Assembly (NCBI GenBank): GCA_022316685.1
Contig: JAKJHU010000085.1
Coordinates: 2,728,001-2,792,000, forward strand
Direction: 5' to 3'
Length of the DNA stretch: 64,000 nt
Source: Progne subis subis
Lineage: Eukaryota > Chordata > Aves > Passeriformes > Hirundinidae
Part shown: positions 1 through 12,700 of the stretch, piece by piece
How positions within the stretch are numbered: position 1 is the stretch's first letter
Layout of the letters: each line of letters opens with the position of its first letter
The notes under the pieces: model-generated
Told to the model about the DNA's origin: nothing
What the model saw: only the letters and a program-made list of their open reading frames with translations
Databases searched by the model: none
Position numbers and translations under genes: made by a program

Positions 1-665
1 GCTGGGATTGGCAGTGGGGTGATTTGTGGTGGGGTTTTCTTTCTGCAGCTGGCTGCAGCTCCACCACCAAGTGCACGCAGAGACCTGACGGAGACAGGTT
101 TAATACCAGACCATTCAAATTCATTCCTGCCTCCTCCTCATTTATCTTCCTGAAAGGGACCTGCTGGTAAATGTCTTTGCAGCCTAGATATAATGAAGCC
201 AGATGTTCTTTTAAACCGAGTATTAAGCCCATTACAGATAGCGAGCGGCCTGCGTGCCAACCCTCCCCTGCCACGGCGCTGATGCTCGGCGTGAGGGAGG
301 CAGGGCTGGCTGGAGCTCCTGCTCTGGGAGCGCTCACGTTGACATCAATAACACTAAAGGTGAAGTGCCGCGCTCCGCCGCGCCCCGATTGCTCCTCCAG
401 CTCCCAGAGGCTCTGGTAACAACAAAACAAGCTGGAGGATCACAGCAGCTTTGCAGATTGATTGGGTCGATATAAAAACCCCCCACATTGTGGTGCTTTC
501 CCAGTCTGGGAGCAGAAGGGAAGAGGAATGAGGAGGAGGATCTGCCTTTCCCTCCCTGCAGAGGAGGTGAGGCGGGCACACACAGTCCTGCACAGGGTCA
601 GGCAGCTCTGGACTATGCTCCCATCACCACATTCCAGTGGGGGAATGTCCTTGCTGCATCCTTAC
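1..665 (-). other. NCOR2: NCOR2 intron, downstream of the last visible exon (partial)
   Basis: Intron sequence starting at donor gtaagg (665-660). I see no further NCOR2 exon: the expected continuation of the acidic linker after EELTK is absent in all minus-strand frames. About 170-480 is a mixed AT/CpG block that could be a conserved non-coding element, but nothing specific can be named. Confidence 0.85.
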
Positions 666-787
666 TTTGTCAGTTCTTCTTTGTCATTTTCTGTTTCCTG
701 CTTGTCTTCCTCCTTTTCTCCCTCCTTCTCTTTTTCCTTCTCTTTTTCATCTTTCTCTTCTTGGCTGCTCCGGGGCATTTGCTGCTG
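666..787 (-). CDS. NCOR2: NCOR2 exon: Gln stub and Lys/Glu-rich linker between SANT1 and SANT2
   Basis: 122 bases: 40 codons plus AA of a split codon. After a pyrimidine-rich acceptor (tttgttttgcag) it reads [40 protein letters not shown]; donor gtaagg. Joined to the previous exon this gives [13 protein letters not shown], four Gln, against the much longer Gln run in human SMRT. The Lys/Glu-alternating stretch is low complexity and probably disordered or a single charged helix. The acceptor is a run of CAG triplets, so the number of Gln residues could vary by splice choice. The following exon (reading toward SANT2) is beyond base 1. Confidence 0.95.
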
Positions 788-3700
788 CTGCAAAACAAAA
801 GACATAAAATAAACCAAGCCCTCAGCGCTGAGGCGGACACGGGGCAGCACCTGGGCCAACCCAAACAACTGCTGTGAAACAATGCTGGGGGCCAGTGGCC
901 AAGAGGAAAGAGCTGCAGGCAGAGGGTGCAGGTAGGGCACTGGTGGAGGCCGCAGGGGCTAAAAGCATTTCAGAGAGATCAGAGCTAGTTCAGGATCAGG
1001 CATGGCAGCTGCACTCTGGCTCCCGTTCCAGGCACTGGGACAACCCCAGCTGCTCCCCTGGGATCAGGCAACAAGCAAGGATCTGATGTGGGGGTAAGGC
1101 AAGATGGTGAGAACTACCCTCCTGTTGTGGCTTGGCCACATGGGTGGTGACTGGCAGCCAGTGGACGCATTTTGCTGGAGCATGAAGGAGACAGGGCACC
1201 AGTGACACCCCGAGGCTCGGCAATATCAACGCTTCTGATCTTTTTCCCAAGCATCTGACACAGCCCATGGGGAATGTTTGTGGCTCTGTATCACCAAGCA
1301 GGGAAGGTGCCCTCTCTTTACCACCTGGCACCTTCAGCAGAGGCCGTGAGCCCAACCACCCCAAGGCCGCTGCTGCTGCTCAGACCAAAGGCACCGTGGT
1401 ACCCCAGGGAGGGACTCGGTGATTATTATAGTTCTGGATTTTGTTTCAACAGCTGCAGGAAGGAGGCTGCTGGGGAGGCCTGGTTCCCCTGACCTCCCTT
1501 CCCTCTGGTGACCAGCAAACGAGAGGCCTTGAATAGAGACGTAGAAATTAGAGACGGAAATGATTTATTAAACCATCCTGCTCCTGGCTAATGCAAGGCT
1601 GCTTGCTCCAGGAAACCCACCCGGGCTCACCCGGCCCCTGCCCAGTCTGCAGGGCTTCCACCACCCCTTGGGGAAAGGGTTTGGTGATGTAATGGGGAGT
1701 AAAATTGCTTTAAAACAGATTTATCAGCAGAAGGTGGCTGGTCTGGCTGGCACACAGCCATACAGCAAGTACAGATGAGGTGTCCTCACATCCCTTGAGC
1801 CAGTAGGATTGGCCTGATCCCACCCTGCAGAACTGGGAGGCTGCTTCAAACATGGGCATCCTGCAGCAGCAGCACTGGCTGCAAGCAGAGCTCTTTGACC
1901 CGATGGGCTGGCGCTAAAATCAGAAGAGTGGAGCTCTCAAATGGAACAGCTCAACAAGAAAACTTTCAGGCCCCGGTGGAACGAAAGCCCTTAAAATCCA
2001 GGCACAGCCCTCACTGAAACCCCACAGATTTTCAGTTCCTCCTTGTACAGGGGGAGGCAGCTGTGCCATCAGGGTCCTGGCACGCTTGGCCAGCCGCTGG
2101 AGCACCCCTGCACACGTGCAGAACACAACTGTAGTGCATCAGCTCACACTCCTGATGCTCTGGGAATTGCGCCGTGGGATGAAAGGCTGGGAGGTCCCAT
2201 GGGAGAGGGAGTCAGGGAACAGCTGGGATGAGCACTCGGTTACTTATGATTTTCTAAACTCCACAGATCACTAAGGCCTGGGGAACATGCAGCAAGTGGC
2301 CAAGGGAAGCGTCACCCCAGTGCAGCGGGCACTACCCTTGTCATCCCCAAACCAGGGGAGAAGGAGGAGGGCAGGGAACCAGCTGGAACAGAAGGTGGGG
2401 AAGCCTGCAGTGCTGCAGAGGAGCAAAGGGCATCCATCATGCGCATTTCCCCATCATTGCTCTGAACTCTCTGACTCTGAGTCACTCCATGGTGAACCCT
2501 GAGCGCGGGTTCAGCCCAGACAGACGCCCGTGAGGTGAGGTCTGTGACCTCCAAGGGCTGGGCAGGCAGCAGGACAGGCTCTGCCCCAGGCCTGGCCATC
2601 ACCACCCATCTGCATTCCCCTCACCAAAGGTTTGGCAAGGGAGGGGAGCCCACACGAGGTTCACACTATTTCTACCACTCAATTGCAAATATTTTCTTTT
2701 GTGGGATGGGGGAAACCCTGAATCCCAGAGATCCCAGCTCTCTTTCAGATTTAAACACAGCTGTGACCACACGAGTACCTGCCCCAGCTTCAGGCTGGAG
2801 TGAGCATCCAGGAAAGGTTCAGCATCATCTTATCCTCTCTCTACACTTGTCTGAACTAGGGGGCTGCCAGCCTGAGCAGCCATTGCAACTTTTCCCCAGA
2901 GGAACAGGCTGGAATGGCAGCGATGCCAAGGAGCTCCCTGTACCAGCCTGAAAACACAGGAGGAGGAAGGCAAGGAGAGATGAGAGTGGCCTTGGTAGCT
3001 CATGCAGCGTCACAGATGCTTCCCTGCAGAGGCATCTGCCAAGCTTTGGCATGATCAAGATGGGCAAACCCCACTGGGCTGACTTCAGTAGGCCACTGCA
3101 TGTCTCCCTCCTTTCAGACGTTTCAAGCCCAGCCTGGTAGGACATCAAATGAAGGCTTCTCCCAGTGCAGAGGGCACATCTCGATCCAAGGATGCCCTCT
3201 AGTGATTGCCCTGCTCTGGCCACGGCCGGGGGCCCAATGCCAGGAGCGAGAGCCACTGGGATAAGCACCCTGCAGCCAGCAGGACAGACAGGACAGGTCT
3301 CACCCGTCAGCCAGGTGAAATACATACAATGGGCAGCATCATCACCACCAGGCCACAGTGGGAAAACTGACCCAGCTCCACCCAAGGCTGTGCTCACGTC
3401 TTCTTCTGAGGAAAGGCTCGCAGCCAAATGCTGATGTGAACCCTGGCAAGCCCACAGTGACGGCTTATCTCCTGTACTAGAGCTTGGCTGCAGAGCAGGG
3501 CACCTGCCAAACACCCCAGGAAACGCCTCTGCTCACGAATGTCCCCCTTACATCACACCAGGGGTACAGCGCTGGACTGGAAGCTGTGGGGCACCAAGCA
3601 TCCAGCCCTGGGTGGGGAGCGAGCACCCCGGGGTGCTGAATGGAGCCATTTCAGAGCCTGGCTACAAACGGCACACACACAGACAGGACAATCCCCCAGC

Positions 3701-6700
3701 GATCCACCACGGCAGCTGCCCCAGCCCATCCGTGCTATGAGCTCTACCCCAGACCTCGGAGTGGCATGGGAACCGGAGCGTGCCGTGGCACGGCGGCAGG
3801 CAGCGCCGGGAGCCCCCGAGCCGGCCGGTCCCCCCTCCCGGCGCTGCCCCCGCGCTCTGTGGGGAGGCTATTCTTAGTGCTGGACACGGACCAGCTCTGG
3901 ATGATTCAAGGGACGGGACGCCATCCCAAAGCGTGACGGGCCAGGAAATGCTTCCCCAATTACCGGCTGATGTTTCCCTCTGATTCACACCGCCCTGGCT
4001 AGAGGTGGACTGGCAGGTGGGTCAGCCTTTAGCGGAACCCCCAAAGGCCGGCACCAAAGTTGCAATGGCTGCTCAGCTCCCGGCAAGCTTAAAACTCTCT
4101 CCACCTACATCTCTGCCATCCTGAGACACTCCATCTCCCAGAGACAAACCAGGGACGTGCTCCCCACCTTGCACAAGCGGGCCAAGGGATGTGCCCGAGG
4201 CCAGGTAAGATGCCTGTGGCAGAGGGCAGGGCCGTCCCTCCCTCCCAGGTCAGACGCTCTAACCCCGGACCGCCCTTCCTCCTCCTCCTCCTCGGCATCG
4301 CTGCTGCTTGTTTTTGCTGCCGACGCATCCTGTTTATTTAAAAAGGCCCCGGGACAAAAATCGGACGCGGGACGCGTGAGCGAGAGGCCGACCCTGCCCC
4401 GAGTCCAGGGGGACAGGCGGCCTCCTCCGCTCCCTGTGCGCTCCGGCCGGAGCGGCTCCGTAATTACAAACACCTGCTCACCTCTGCCCCGAAATCCCGC
4501 CGGCCCCGGAGCAGCTGGAGCGGCGCAGAGCGCTGCCAGCTCTCACGGGAACACCGCGTTCCGGGGGCCCGCAGCGGGCACGCACATTCCCGGAGCGGGC
4601 ACACACATTCCCGTGGCAGGCACGCACATTCCCGTGGCGGGCACACACATTCCCGTGGCGGGCACACACATTCCCGTGGCGGGCACACACGCTCCCCCGG
4701 CGCCCGGCTCCCGGCCGGACGGGCACGGCTCGCCCTGCCTGGCCAGCTCCTCTGGGCACGGCACGAGGAGCTCAGCTGCCATAAAAGCTTCGTTCCCAAG
4801 CTGGCTTTCGGCAGGAGCCGGACAGGGGAACGCTGACCCCGCTGAGAAGGGAGCGACTCGCCGCGCGTCTTGACAGCGAGACTCGCTGGGAGAGAGCCCT
4901 GGCGAGGAAGAGGTGCAGCTCCTCCCACTCTGTTTACTTCCTCTGCCGAGGCACTGCCTGCTGCTGGAAGCGGGACGAGAGGGCAGGAGGAGGTGGGGGA
5001 AGCAGCTCCCCACCTTTGCCCTCCCCAACCCCGCCGGAGACGCCTGAGCCTGTGGCAGAGAGACGGCGAAAGCAGCCAGAAACCCCTCGGCAGCCGGCAG
5101 CGCGTCCCTCGCCTCCTCAGCGCCCCGCTCGCCCGCTCCCCGGGAGCTGCGGCCCCCCGTCCCCCCGGATCACTCACCTCCCCGCTCCCCGGCTCCCGCG
5201 AGCGGCCGGTCCCCGACAGCCCCATCGCCAGCTCCCGGCCCCTGCTCACCGCCCAGCCATCCGGGCGCGCTGTGCCTTACGTTCTCCGGCTCTGAAGGCT
5301 TCCTGACGATTTGCATAGTTAAGCCGTAAACTAACCACAACATTCCTCTTATGATTTTGCAATCTGCTGGAATAACGTGGTCGCTCTAAGTCGAGCGATG
5401 AATCATCATCTATAAACCACAGCTCTCGTCACCGGGGCTCTCAGTGCTGGCTGCAGCCTGCGTGATTAATCCGCCAGGATGCCAAGCTTAACCTACGGTG
5501 CAGGGCTATTTATTTTCCAAACTTGCGAGCCTCCAGAAAACGACCGCTGCTGCCTTCCCCAATCCCTTTGGTGGCGAGATGCCCCAGGCTGTGGCAGGAG
5601 ACCAGGAACAGGGGATCTCCTGTGCTGCCCACAGGATGTCCCAGCGTTAACCACCGGGACCGTGCACCTTGCGACTGAGGCATCCACGCCCTCCTCCGGC
5701 AACCCCCCTCACTCCTTGTGCCACAGCACTCCCAAAACACGCACCAAAACACCACTTTTGCCAGCAGGAATGAGCTCATCCCTGGCAGTCCAGCTCCCGA
5801 ATCGGAACTACCAGCTCCTGCCGCCCCAACTACACCACTTGCTGCTGGATATGCTAGTGGGGAACTGGGTCATGGTGCTGGCACGGACAGACAGTCTGTC
5901 CCCGAGCCCAGTGCCACTGAGGCTGGCATCTCCTCTCTCCCACACCAGGTTTCAAGGCCAGACTGGCTGCACGGGGGATGCCATTTGGTTGCTAGCAGAT
6001 GCATCATCTCCCCTGCCATCATTACGGTGCCCTGAGCTCCTACAGGAGATGGAACCACCAGCTCCTGTTTGTTCCTTAAATCAGGAGGGAGCAAGCCTGT
6101 ACACCCTGGTGCAGAGGGAGCTGTGCATGCCAGGCTGAGCTGCAAGGCACAAGCTTTTGGTGCCACTCAAGCTCGTTCCCAGCTACTGCAGGCAGCGAGC
6201 TGCGGGTTTTTGTTTAAAGGCAGCTCTGCACCCTTGCCACAGTCTCACTGCGGCAGCGCAGGGACACGTGCCAACCCTCTCGCCAGCATATCACACCAGA
6301 GTCTGTCTCGACAGGGACTTAGGAGGGAGCTGCATCCCTCCAGCGTGAGCCCCAGACCCTCTGGCAGCCGGGAGCACCCACTCGGCTGTGCCGCCTCTCC
6401 CACGTGCAGGGCACCAGCTCTTCACTTCTCCAGCGTGTGACTTCAGACCAATGGCATTTATGATGTTCTCCAGGGCACTCAGCTGCGGAGCAGGCTCAGG
6501 CCAAGGTCACTGCACGCAATCAGGGAGTTGCAAATTAAAACCAGCTCGAGATAAGCTGAAGACAAAAGGCCAACGCTACGCTGGCCAGGAACGCCTGGGG
6601 TTTGCTTTGCTGCTTCTCCAGGAGCCCCGGCACAGCTGCCATGGGCACGCACGGCTGCCTGCTGGCATCACCCTGAACGTCCCTCAGCGTCCGGAACTGG

Positions 6701-9700
6701 CACCACGGGGCAGGATGCTCTCTGCAGCACAGCCAGCAGCACTTGGCTCTTGCTCCCCTCCCCAAGCCCACAGATTCTGTGCAGGGCATCTTTGCCAGGA
6801 ACAGGGCTGGCACCATGCAGCCGTAGCTTGGGAGCATCCTCTCTCTGCCACTTACATCTTTCCACCTGCTTTCAAGCTCTTCCTCAGGCAGGTCACACTA
6901 GAGAGAGCCAGGGCAGGCACTTGGCCACAGAACACCCTAAGCACCAGCCTCCCTGCTGTCCAGGCACCCAAAGTGCCCGTGGAATTTCCTTCCATGCCAA
7001 TGGCACAGCAGAGGCAGAAGCACCCACCTCTGAGGTTTGATCTTGCATAGCCACTGCAAACACCGCTCCCCACATGTCCCTACCACCTCCTGAGTCAGGC
7101 TGGACACACAGCACAGGGAGGATGGCTTAGAAATACATTTTGTGTGTCACGTAACTGACCCCCAGGGCCTGGAGCCCCCGCTCCAATGGTCTGGAACGCC
7201 TCAGGCCTCGCTGCCACCCAGCCTGGCTTCTCACGACCGCGCGCAGCACCCTCCACTCATGGGAGAAACCACAAAGCAAAACAAGCCGCTGCCAAAACAA
7301 CAAGGGGAGGAAGAGGAATGTCTGCCGGCAGCTCAGCTTTGATTGCTTGTGTCCCAGGGCTGGGTTTGATCCCGTTGGCTGTGGAAGCAAGTCCAAAAAA
7401 TCAAAGGGCCAGGCTCAGATTTCATAAGAATGATAGCATGGGGATCACTGAGCGCAGCTCAAACTGTGGCAGCTCCGAGCTGGGCTGCTCCTCTACCAGT
7501 GAACAGTCAACTGCAACACACGTTCATCACATGGCAGGGATGGAGAACACCGAGGCTGTGCCCAGTGTCCCAGGAGATGGGGACACACCCTGTGCACAGT
7601 CCCCAGCTCAGCTCTCGGGCACCACAGGCCACCAAACACGGCCAGTGCCAGCAGCAAAGCGCTGGCAGCTGCAGCCAGGCTGTCCTGCTGTGCCATGGGA
7701 AAGCCCTGTGCCATCTCCCAGGCTGCTGGTCCTGGAGCAAGCAGGGTCCTGGGGGCATGCAGCATGTCAGGGGTGAGCAGAGGGGCTGGTGGTGGCACCA
7801 GAGTGATGCTGGAGCCCGCATCACTTGCCAGACCACAGGAAAAGTATGCCCGGGTGCACTCACCCGAGCGTAGGCTCATCTTGGGCAGCACTGGGAACCT
7901 GCTGGGCACAGGAACCGTTCAGGCAGAGCCCAGTGTGGCTCAGCCCAGCACAGCTGGCACTGCCTCCTTCCCACTGCTCGCTCTGTGATACCAAGGAAGC
8001 ACTGGAGTGATTTTTACAGGACCCTGCTCACCAGATCCTTCCGTGAACCACTGAGGGCTTTTCCATAAGAGGAAATGTTTCTTTTCTGGGTCGCTGCTGA
8101 GTTTTTTAAAAAGTGATTTGATTGCTTGTGAAGGGAAAAATGACCCGAAGGGAAGAGAGTGTAATGTTTGGAAGCAGCGGAGATGAGCCCCCGCTCTGTC
8201 CCAGGCAGGGAACACGTGTTTTCTCTTCCCTGTGGTTTGCTTCACCCTGCTCCCCCCTGCTTGCAGCCCCCTGGCCACACGCCAACCCCTCCCCAAGCCC
8301 GGCCAACAGAGGAAGGTGCCAGGTCAGCAGTTTGTGGGATGCAGAGCAGCATCCACACACGCCACCAACAACCAGGGGCAAAGCAAGCCCTGTATCCTTG
8401 TAGAAGCAGATTTCTGGGATTTTCAGCTGTGCCTGCTTTAGAAAGCAATTTAGCAATGACATGACTATTTCCCATCCATTCCTAGTCAAACCTGGATCAC
8501 AACAACAGATAAAACAACTCATTCCCAAAATCCAACCGCTTCCCGTGTCCTGCAGTGAAGATGCTGCAGGTCCCTCGCTGGGATCAGCAATGCCCAGCCC
8601 GGATCCCAAACCCTGCCCCGAGGAGTACTCACGTGGGCAGGGGCGTGGTGGAGCGCTGCCTGCGAGGATACATCCACCTGCTGCTGGAGAAACACCAGTC
8701 CCAACCTGGGGGCCAGCAGGAACGTGGGGGTCACCTCACTGAAGTGACTCTTGTTATTGCTACCTGCAGATGCAGCATGGCAGAGCCGGGCTCTGCGGGC
8801 CAGAGCATCCATCAGCAGCCTGTGCCACCCCTGAGGAAAGCGGCTGCGTGTCCCTGCCTGCCCATGCCCGTTCCTGCTCTGAGCCCACGAGTCTCCCTGC
8901 TGTCCCTGCACTGTCACCAGCCCACACGGGGACCTGGGGACCAGGCAGCCACCCTCCTGTGGCAACGCATCGTCTGATTCTTTTCCCAAATATGGCCATG
9001 TCGTTCTCATTAAATCACCCCCAAAACTGCAGCTGGGATTTCAGGAATGCAAGTTTCCATTGTGTTCGCCCGATTGTGCTGCCTGGAGGGGCGGCAGGGC
9101 TGCGGGAAAGCTGCTGCACCCTTGTGATGGGGAACAGGCACGATGGACCTCATAGGGAACACCTGAAAGAACTGAAAGAACAGGTGCCAAGGAAGGGTTA
9201 CAGAATGGATCTCAACTCGAGCCTCACTGTGTCTCACCTCATTCACCTCCCGGACAGTCAACCTGACATAAATCTCTTTGGTGACTGCAGGTTTAAAGAG
9301 TGACAGCCTGCACTGAGTATCCAGGGGACAAACACTCTTTGAGATGTTTCTTCCTGTGAGGCCACATTTGAGCAGGACTAGGACCACAGGGTCTGACCAA
9401 GTTCAGCTTCTCGCTGGTCCTGCAGCCTCAGCCTGATTTCCTGGGCCATCAGCAGCCCTGTCACACTGCACATTTGTCCAGAAAAATGAGGCAAATTCAA
9501 TCCCTTTTATATCCCAGCAGTGACATTCCATTGGCAGAAGATGAACCCATGCCCCAGCACTGACATCCCTGGCGTGATTCCCAACCAGGCCATCTCCATC
9601 ACAGCCCGCCCCAGCTCATCCACAGATAATTTCAGTGCTGTTTTACATACAACACTCCAGTCAGCACAGCCTTAAGTGCCTGCAGAATAATTTCGTGGTT

Positions 9701-12700
9701 ATTTGTGGCAAAAAGTTTACTGGCCACATCCAGGGCTGTGTCTGCATGATGTGCTGCATGATTAAACCAGGATTTTGTGACGAGTATTTCCCTGCGCCTG
9801 GAAGAGAAGTTGCCAAACCCTTTATCTCTAATGAGGAGCTGCTCCCCAGACTAATGAAGATCAAATGGTTCCCAGAAACAAGTATCATTCCTCTCATCAG
9901 CTGCTGTGGTTACCCAAGTGGGAGCACTTGCACAATTTACAGAGTTAGAAGAGTTTGCTGAGCTCTGGATCTGATCCCTGGGGAGGGACGAGAGGCACTG
10001 GCATGGCAAAGCTGGAGCACAGCAGATCTGCTCCTGCTCCCAAGCCCTGGAGTCTTGGGCAGGCACAGTCTGCAATCCCAAACCCTGCCAACCCTGGCCA
10101 GTGTGACAGGGCTGCTGGTGGCCAGGGAAACCTGATTGGCCGGGTTTTTCTTAATGCTCCGGGACCCACGCGATATCAAACCGGGCCAGATCCTGCTGGG
10201 ACGATGCTTCTGCCAAAAAAGTAACCGGGCTCTTTATAAAAATCTGGGTTGGGGCTGTTTATCCACGTTGGTGAGGGGAACGGTTTGTGTTTGGGGAGGG
10301 CGGGACAGACAGCGGGACGGATAATTCGATTTGGGTTTTGGCAGGGGACAGGGAAGAGGGTGGGCCTGGGAAAGGCTGGCGGGGCTGGCGGGGGAGCGCA
10401 CCGCCCGCCCAGGTCGCACCGTGGGTCCCCGCCCTGCCGGCACGGCTCTGGCACCACGCTCCGTGGAGGAAGGGGGGGGTCCGGGCGGCTCCACCGCCCC
10501 GGGGACCGCGGAACAAGTCCTCGAAAGTGTCGGCACTGACACACGGCCCTTGGGCCAGGGAATACGTGAGCAATGTCTGACAGCAGTGCGAGGGGCTGAC
10601 GTGACGCTCCGTGCGCCGGCTGCGTCCCTGCGCCATGACTTCATCCCCCTTTGAGTCATCCTCAGGGCGGGCAGGAGGCTCCTCCAGCCGCCCATGGTCC
10701 TCCTGCTGACGGACGGACCATCGTCCTGCTGCTGACAGACTGACCCATGGTCCTCCTGCTGACAGACTGACCCACAGGACTCCTGCCGATAGACTGACCA
10801 TCATCCTCCTGCTGACAGACTGACCCATGGTCCTCCTGCTAACGGACTGACCATCGTCCTCCTGCTGACAGACTGACCGACCATTGTCCTCCTGCTGATG
10901 GACTGACCATCGTCCTCCTGCTGACAGACTGACCCATGGTCCTCCTGCTGACAGACTGACCGACCATTGTCCTCCTGCTGACAGACTGACCGACCATTGT
11001 CCTCTTGCTGATGGACTGACCATCATCCTCCTGCTGACAGACTGACCGACCATTGTCCTCCTGCTGATGGACTGACCATCATCCTCCTGCTGACAGACTG
11101 ACCGACCATTGTCCTCTTGCTGATGGACTGACCATCATCCTCCTGCTGACGGACTGACCCATGGTCCTCCTGCTGATGGACTGACCGACCATTGTCCTCC
11201 TGCTGATGGACTGACCATCGTCCTGCTTACAGAATGACCCACAGCACTCCTATCGACAGACTGACTGACCATCGTCCTCCTGCTGACAGACTGACCATTG
11301 TTCTGCTGACAAACTGACTGTCCTGCTGCAGACAAGACTGACCCATGGTCCTCCTGCTGACGGACTGACCATTGTCCTGCCGACAGACTGACCCACTGAC
11401 AGCCCTGCCTGGTGGAATGGCTGCCCCACCTGTCCATCCCAGCAGCATGTGGGAGACGATGCCTTTTCCCCCCCAAGGAATTCACTGACAGGAAGCGTAT
11501 CTGGCACGCTGCAGCTGCTTCACGACCACAAGGGCAATGTTACCCCAAAATCAAAGCAAATCTACTCTGGAATAAAAATCTCACGCTCCAAATGGAATAA
11601 TTACGTTGAAGTAGAGTCATTTTCCTTCCAGCCCAACACTCGTGTTCCCACAGCCCGGTAAAACAGCTTCCCAAAGAATGAAGCACACAGACAATTTCGG
11701 TGTGCCTGCTATAGGATTTAGAGGTTTCACAGAGAGACACTGAAATACCCCGAAGAGCGACTGCCACAGACCCTGAGTTGTATGAACACATCAATACAAG
11801 GGTTTATCATTACAACCTCATGCAAATTTATGTTTTTAACTGTACACTGACTATTGGATCAGACCGTTCTACCATGACACATTTTTGGGTTTTTTTCAGT
11901 GAGAAATGACAAGGAAGCTATTTCTCTTCCCACCAATTCCCCCCCTCGCAGGGTCGTACTGCCTTTTCATACACAAGCACAGAGGATTATTTTAGAAAGA
12001 TCTTCACTTCAGGAGCCTCAATATTATGCATGGTGACCCGTTGGATGTGGGCACCTTCCACTGAGCAGTGCCATGGGAGGCGGAGTGCTGCGAGCATCCT
12101 GCCTTGGAGTGGGCGGCTGCTCCGTTTTCTGACAAACTGGAAGTGGAATCATGTGAAGTCCCCGCTCTTGGCAGGGGATTTTTAGCAGTAAGTTGCAGCT
12201 TTATGAGGAATATCCTTTGCCAGGGGACCATCAGCCAGGGAGCAGTGGGATTCTTATTTTTTAATGGACTTTTAATAAGTAGGCCACAAAGATAGTCTTG
12301 ACACAGAGTAGCTTTTTTCTCTGTGTAATTATCTCCCCTTCCCTCTCAAGCTGCCTGCAGCCTCCAACAGCAAATAAGACCACCAACCTCTCTGCGAGAA
12401 AAGGAGCAAGAAACCAGCATAGGGCCACTTGAAATGCTCTTTGTACCAGATCTCATGCGCTCTCCTCTCATCTGATACAAAAACCAACCTCTCCTCCCCT
12501 CCTCCAAATTAATTAAAGCTCAGCTTCTGGTGTTTAACTGCTTGAACCTTTACCAGCAGGAAAAGATGTGCTTGGAACACAATGCTGTAGGAAGGCTGTC
12601 TAGGATTCTGTCTCCTCCCTGCACGTTGCCCATCCCTGTGTGTCCTCTGTCCTTTATCCTGTCACCAGCTCTAGTTGCTGAGACTGGGCAGGTAAAGGCA

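Noticed and set aside
662..940. NCOR2 Lys/Glu exon extended as a 92-codon open frame to 940
   Set aside because: The residues before the CAG acceptor have no SMRT similarity and a clear pyrimidine-rich 3' splice site sets the exon start at 787.
4157..5249. Open frames of 238 and 261 codons on both strands with GTHIPVA / PPRECVC-type repeats
   Set aside because: They arise from a 21-bp tandem repeat (multiple of three) in GC-rich, stop-poor CpG island sequence.
10259..11053. 264-codon open frame with [14 protein letters not shown] repeats on the minus strand
   Set aside because: It is translated minisatellite; all frames over the array are similarly open and no splice or homology evidence supports a protein.
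10690..11400. CRISPR-like repeat array
   Set aside because: Units are contiguous and degenerate with no unique spacers, and the genome is vertebrate; it is a minisatellite.
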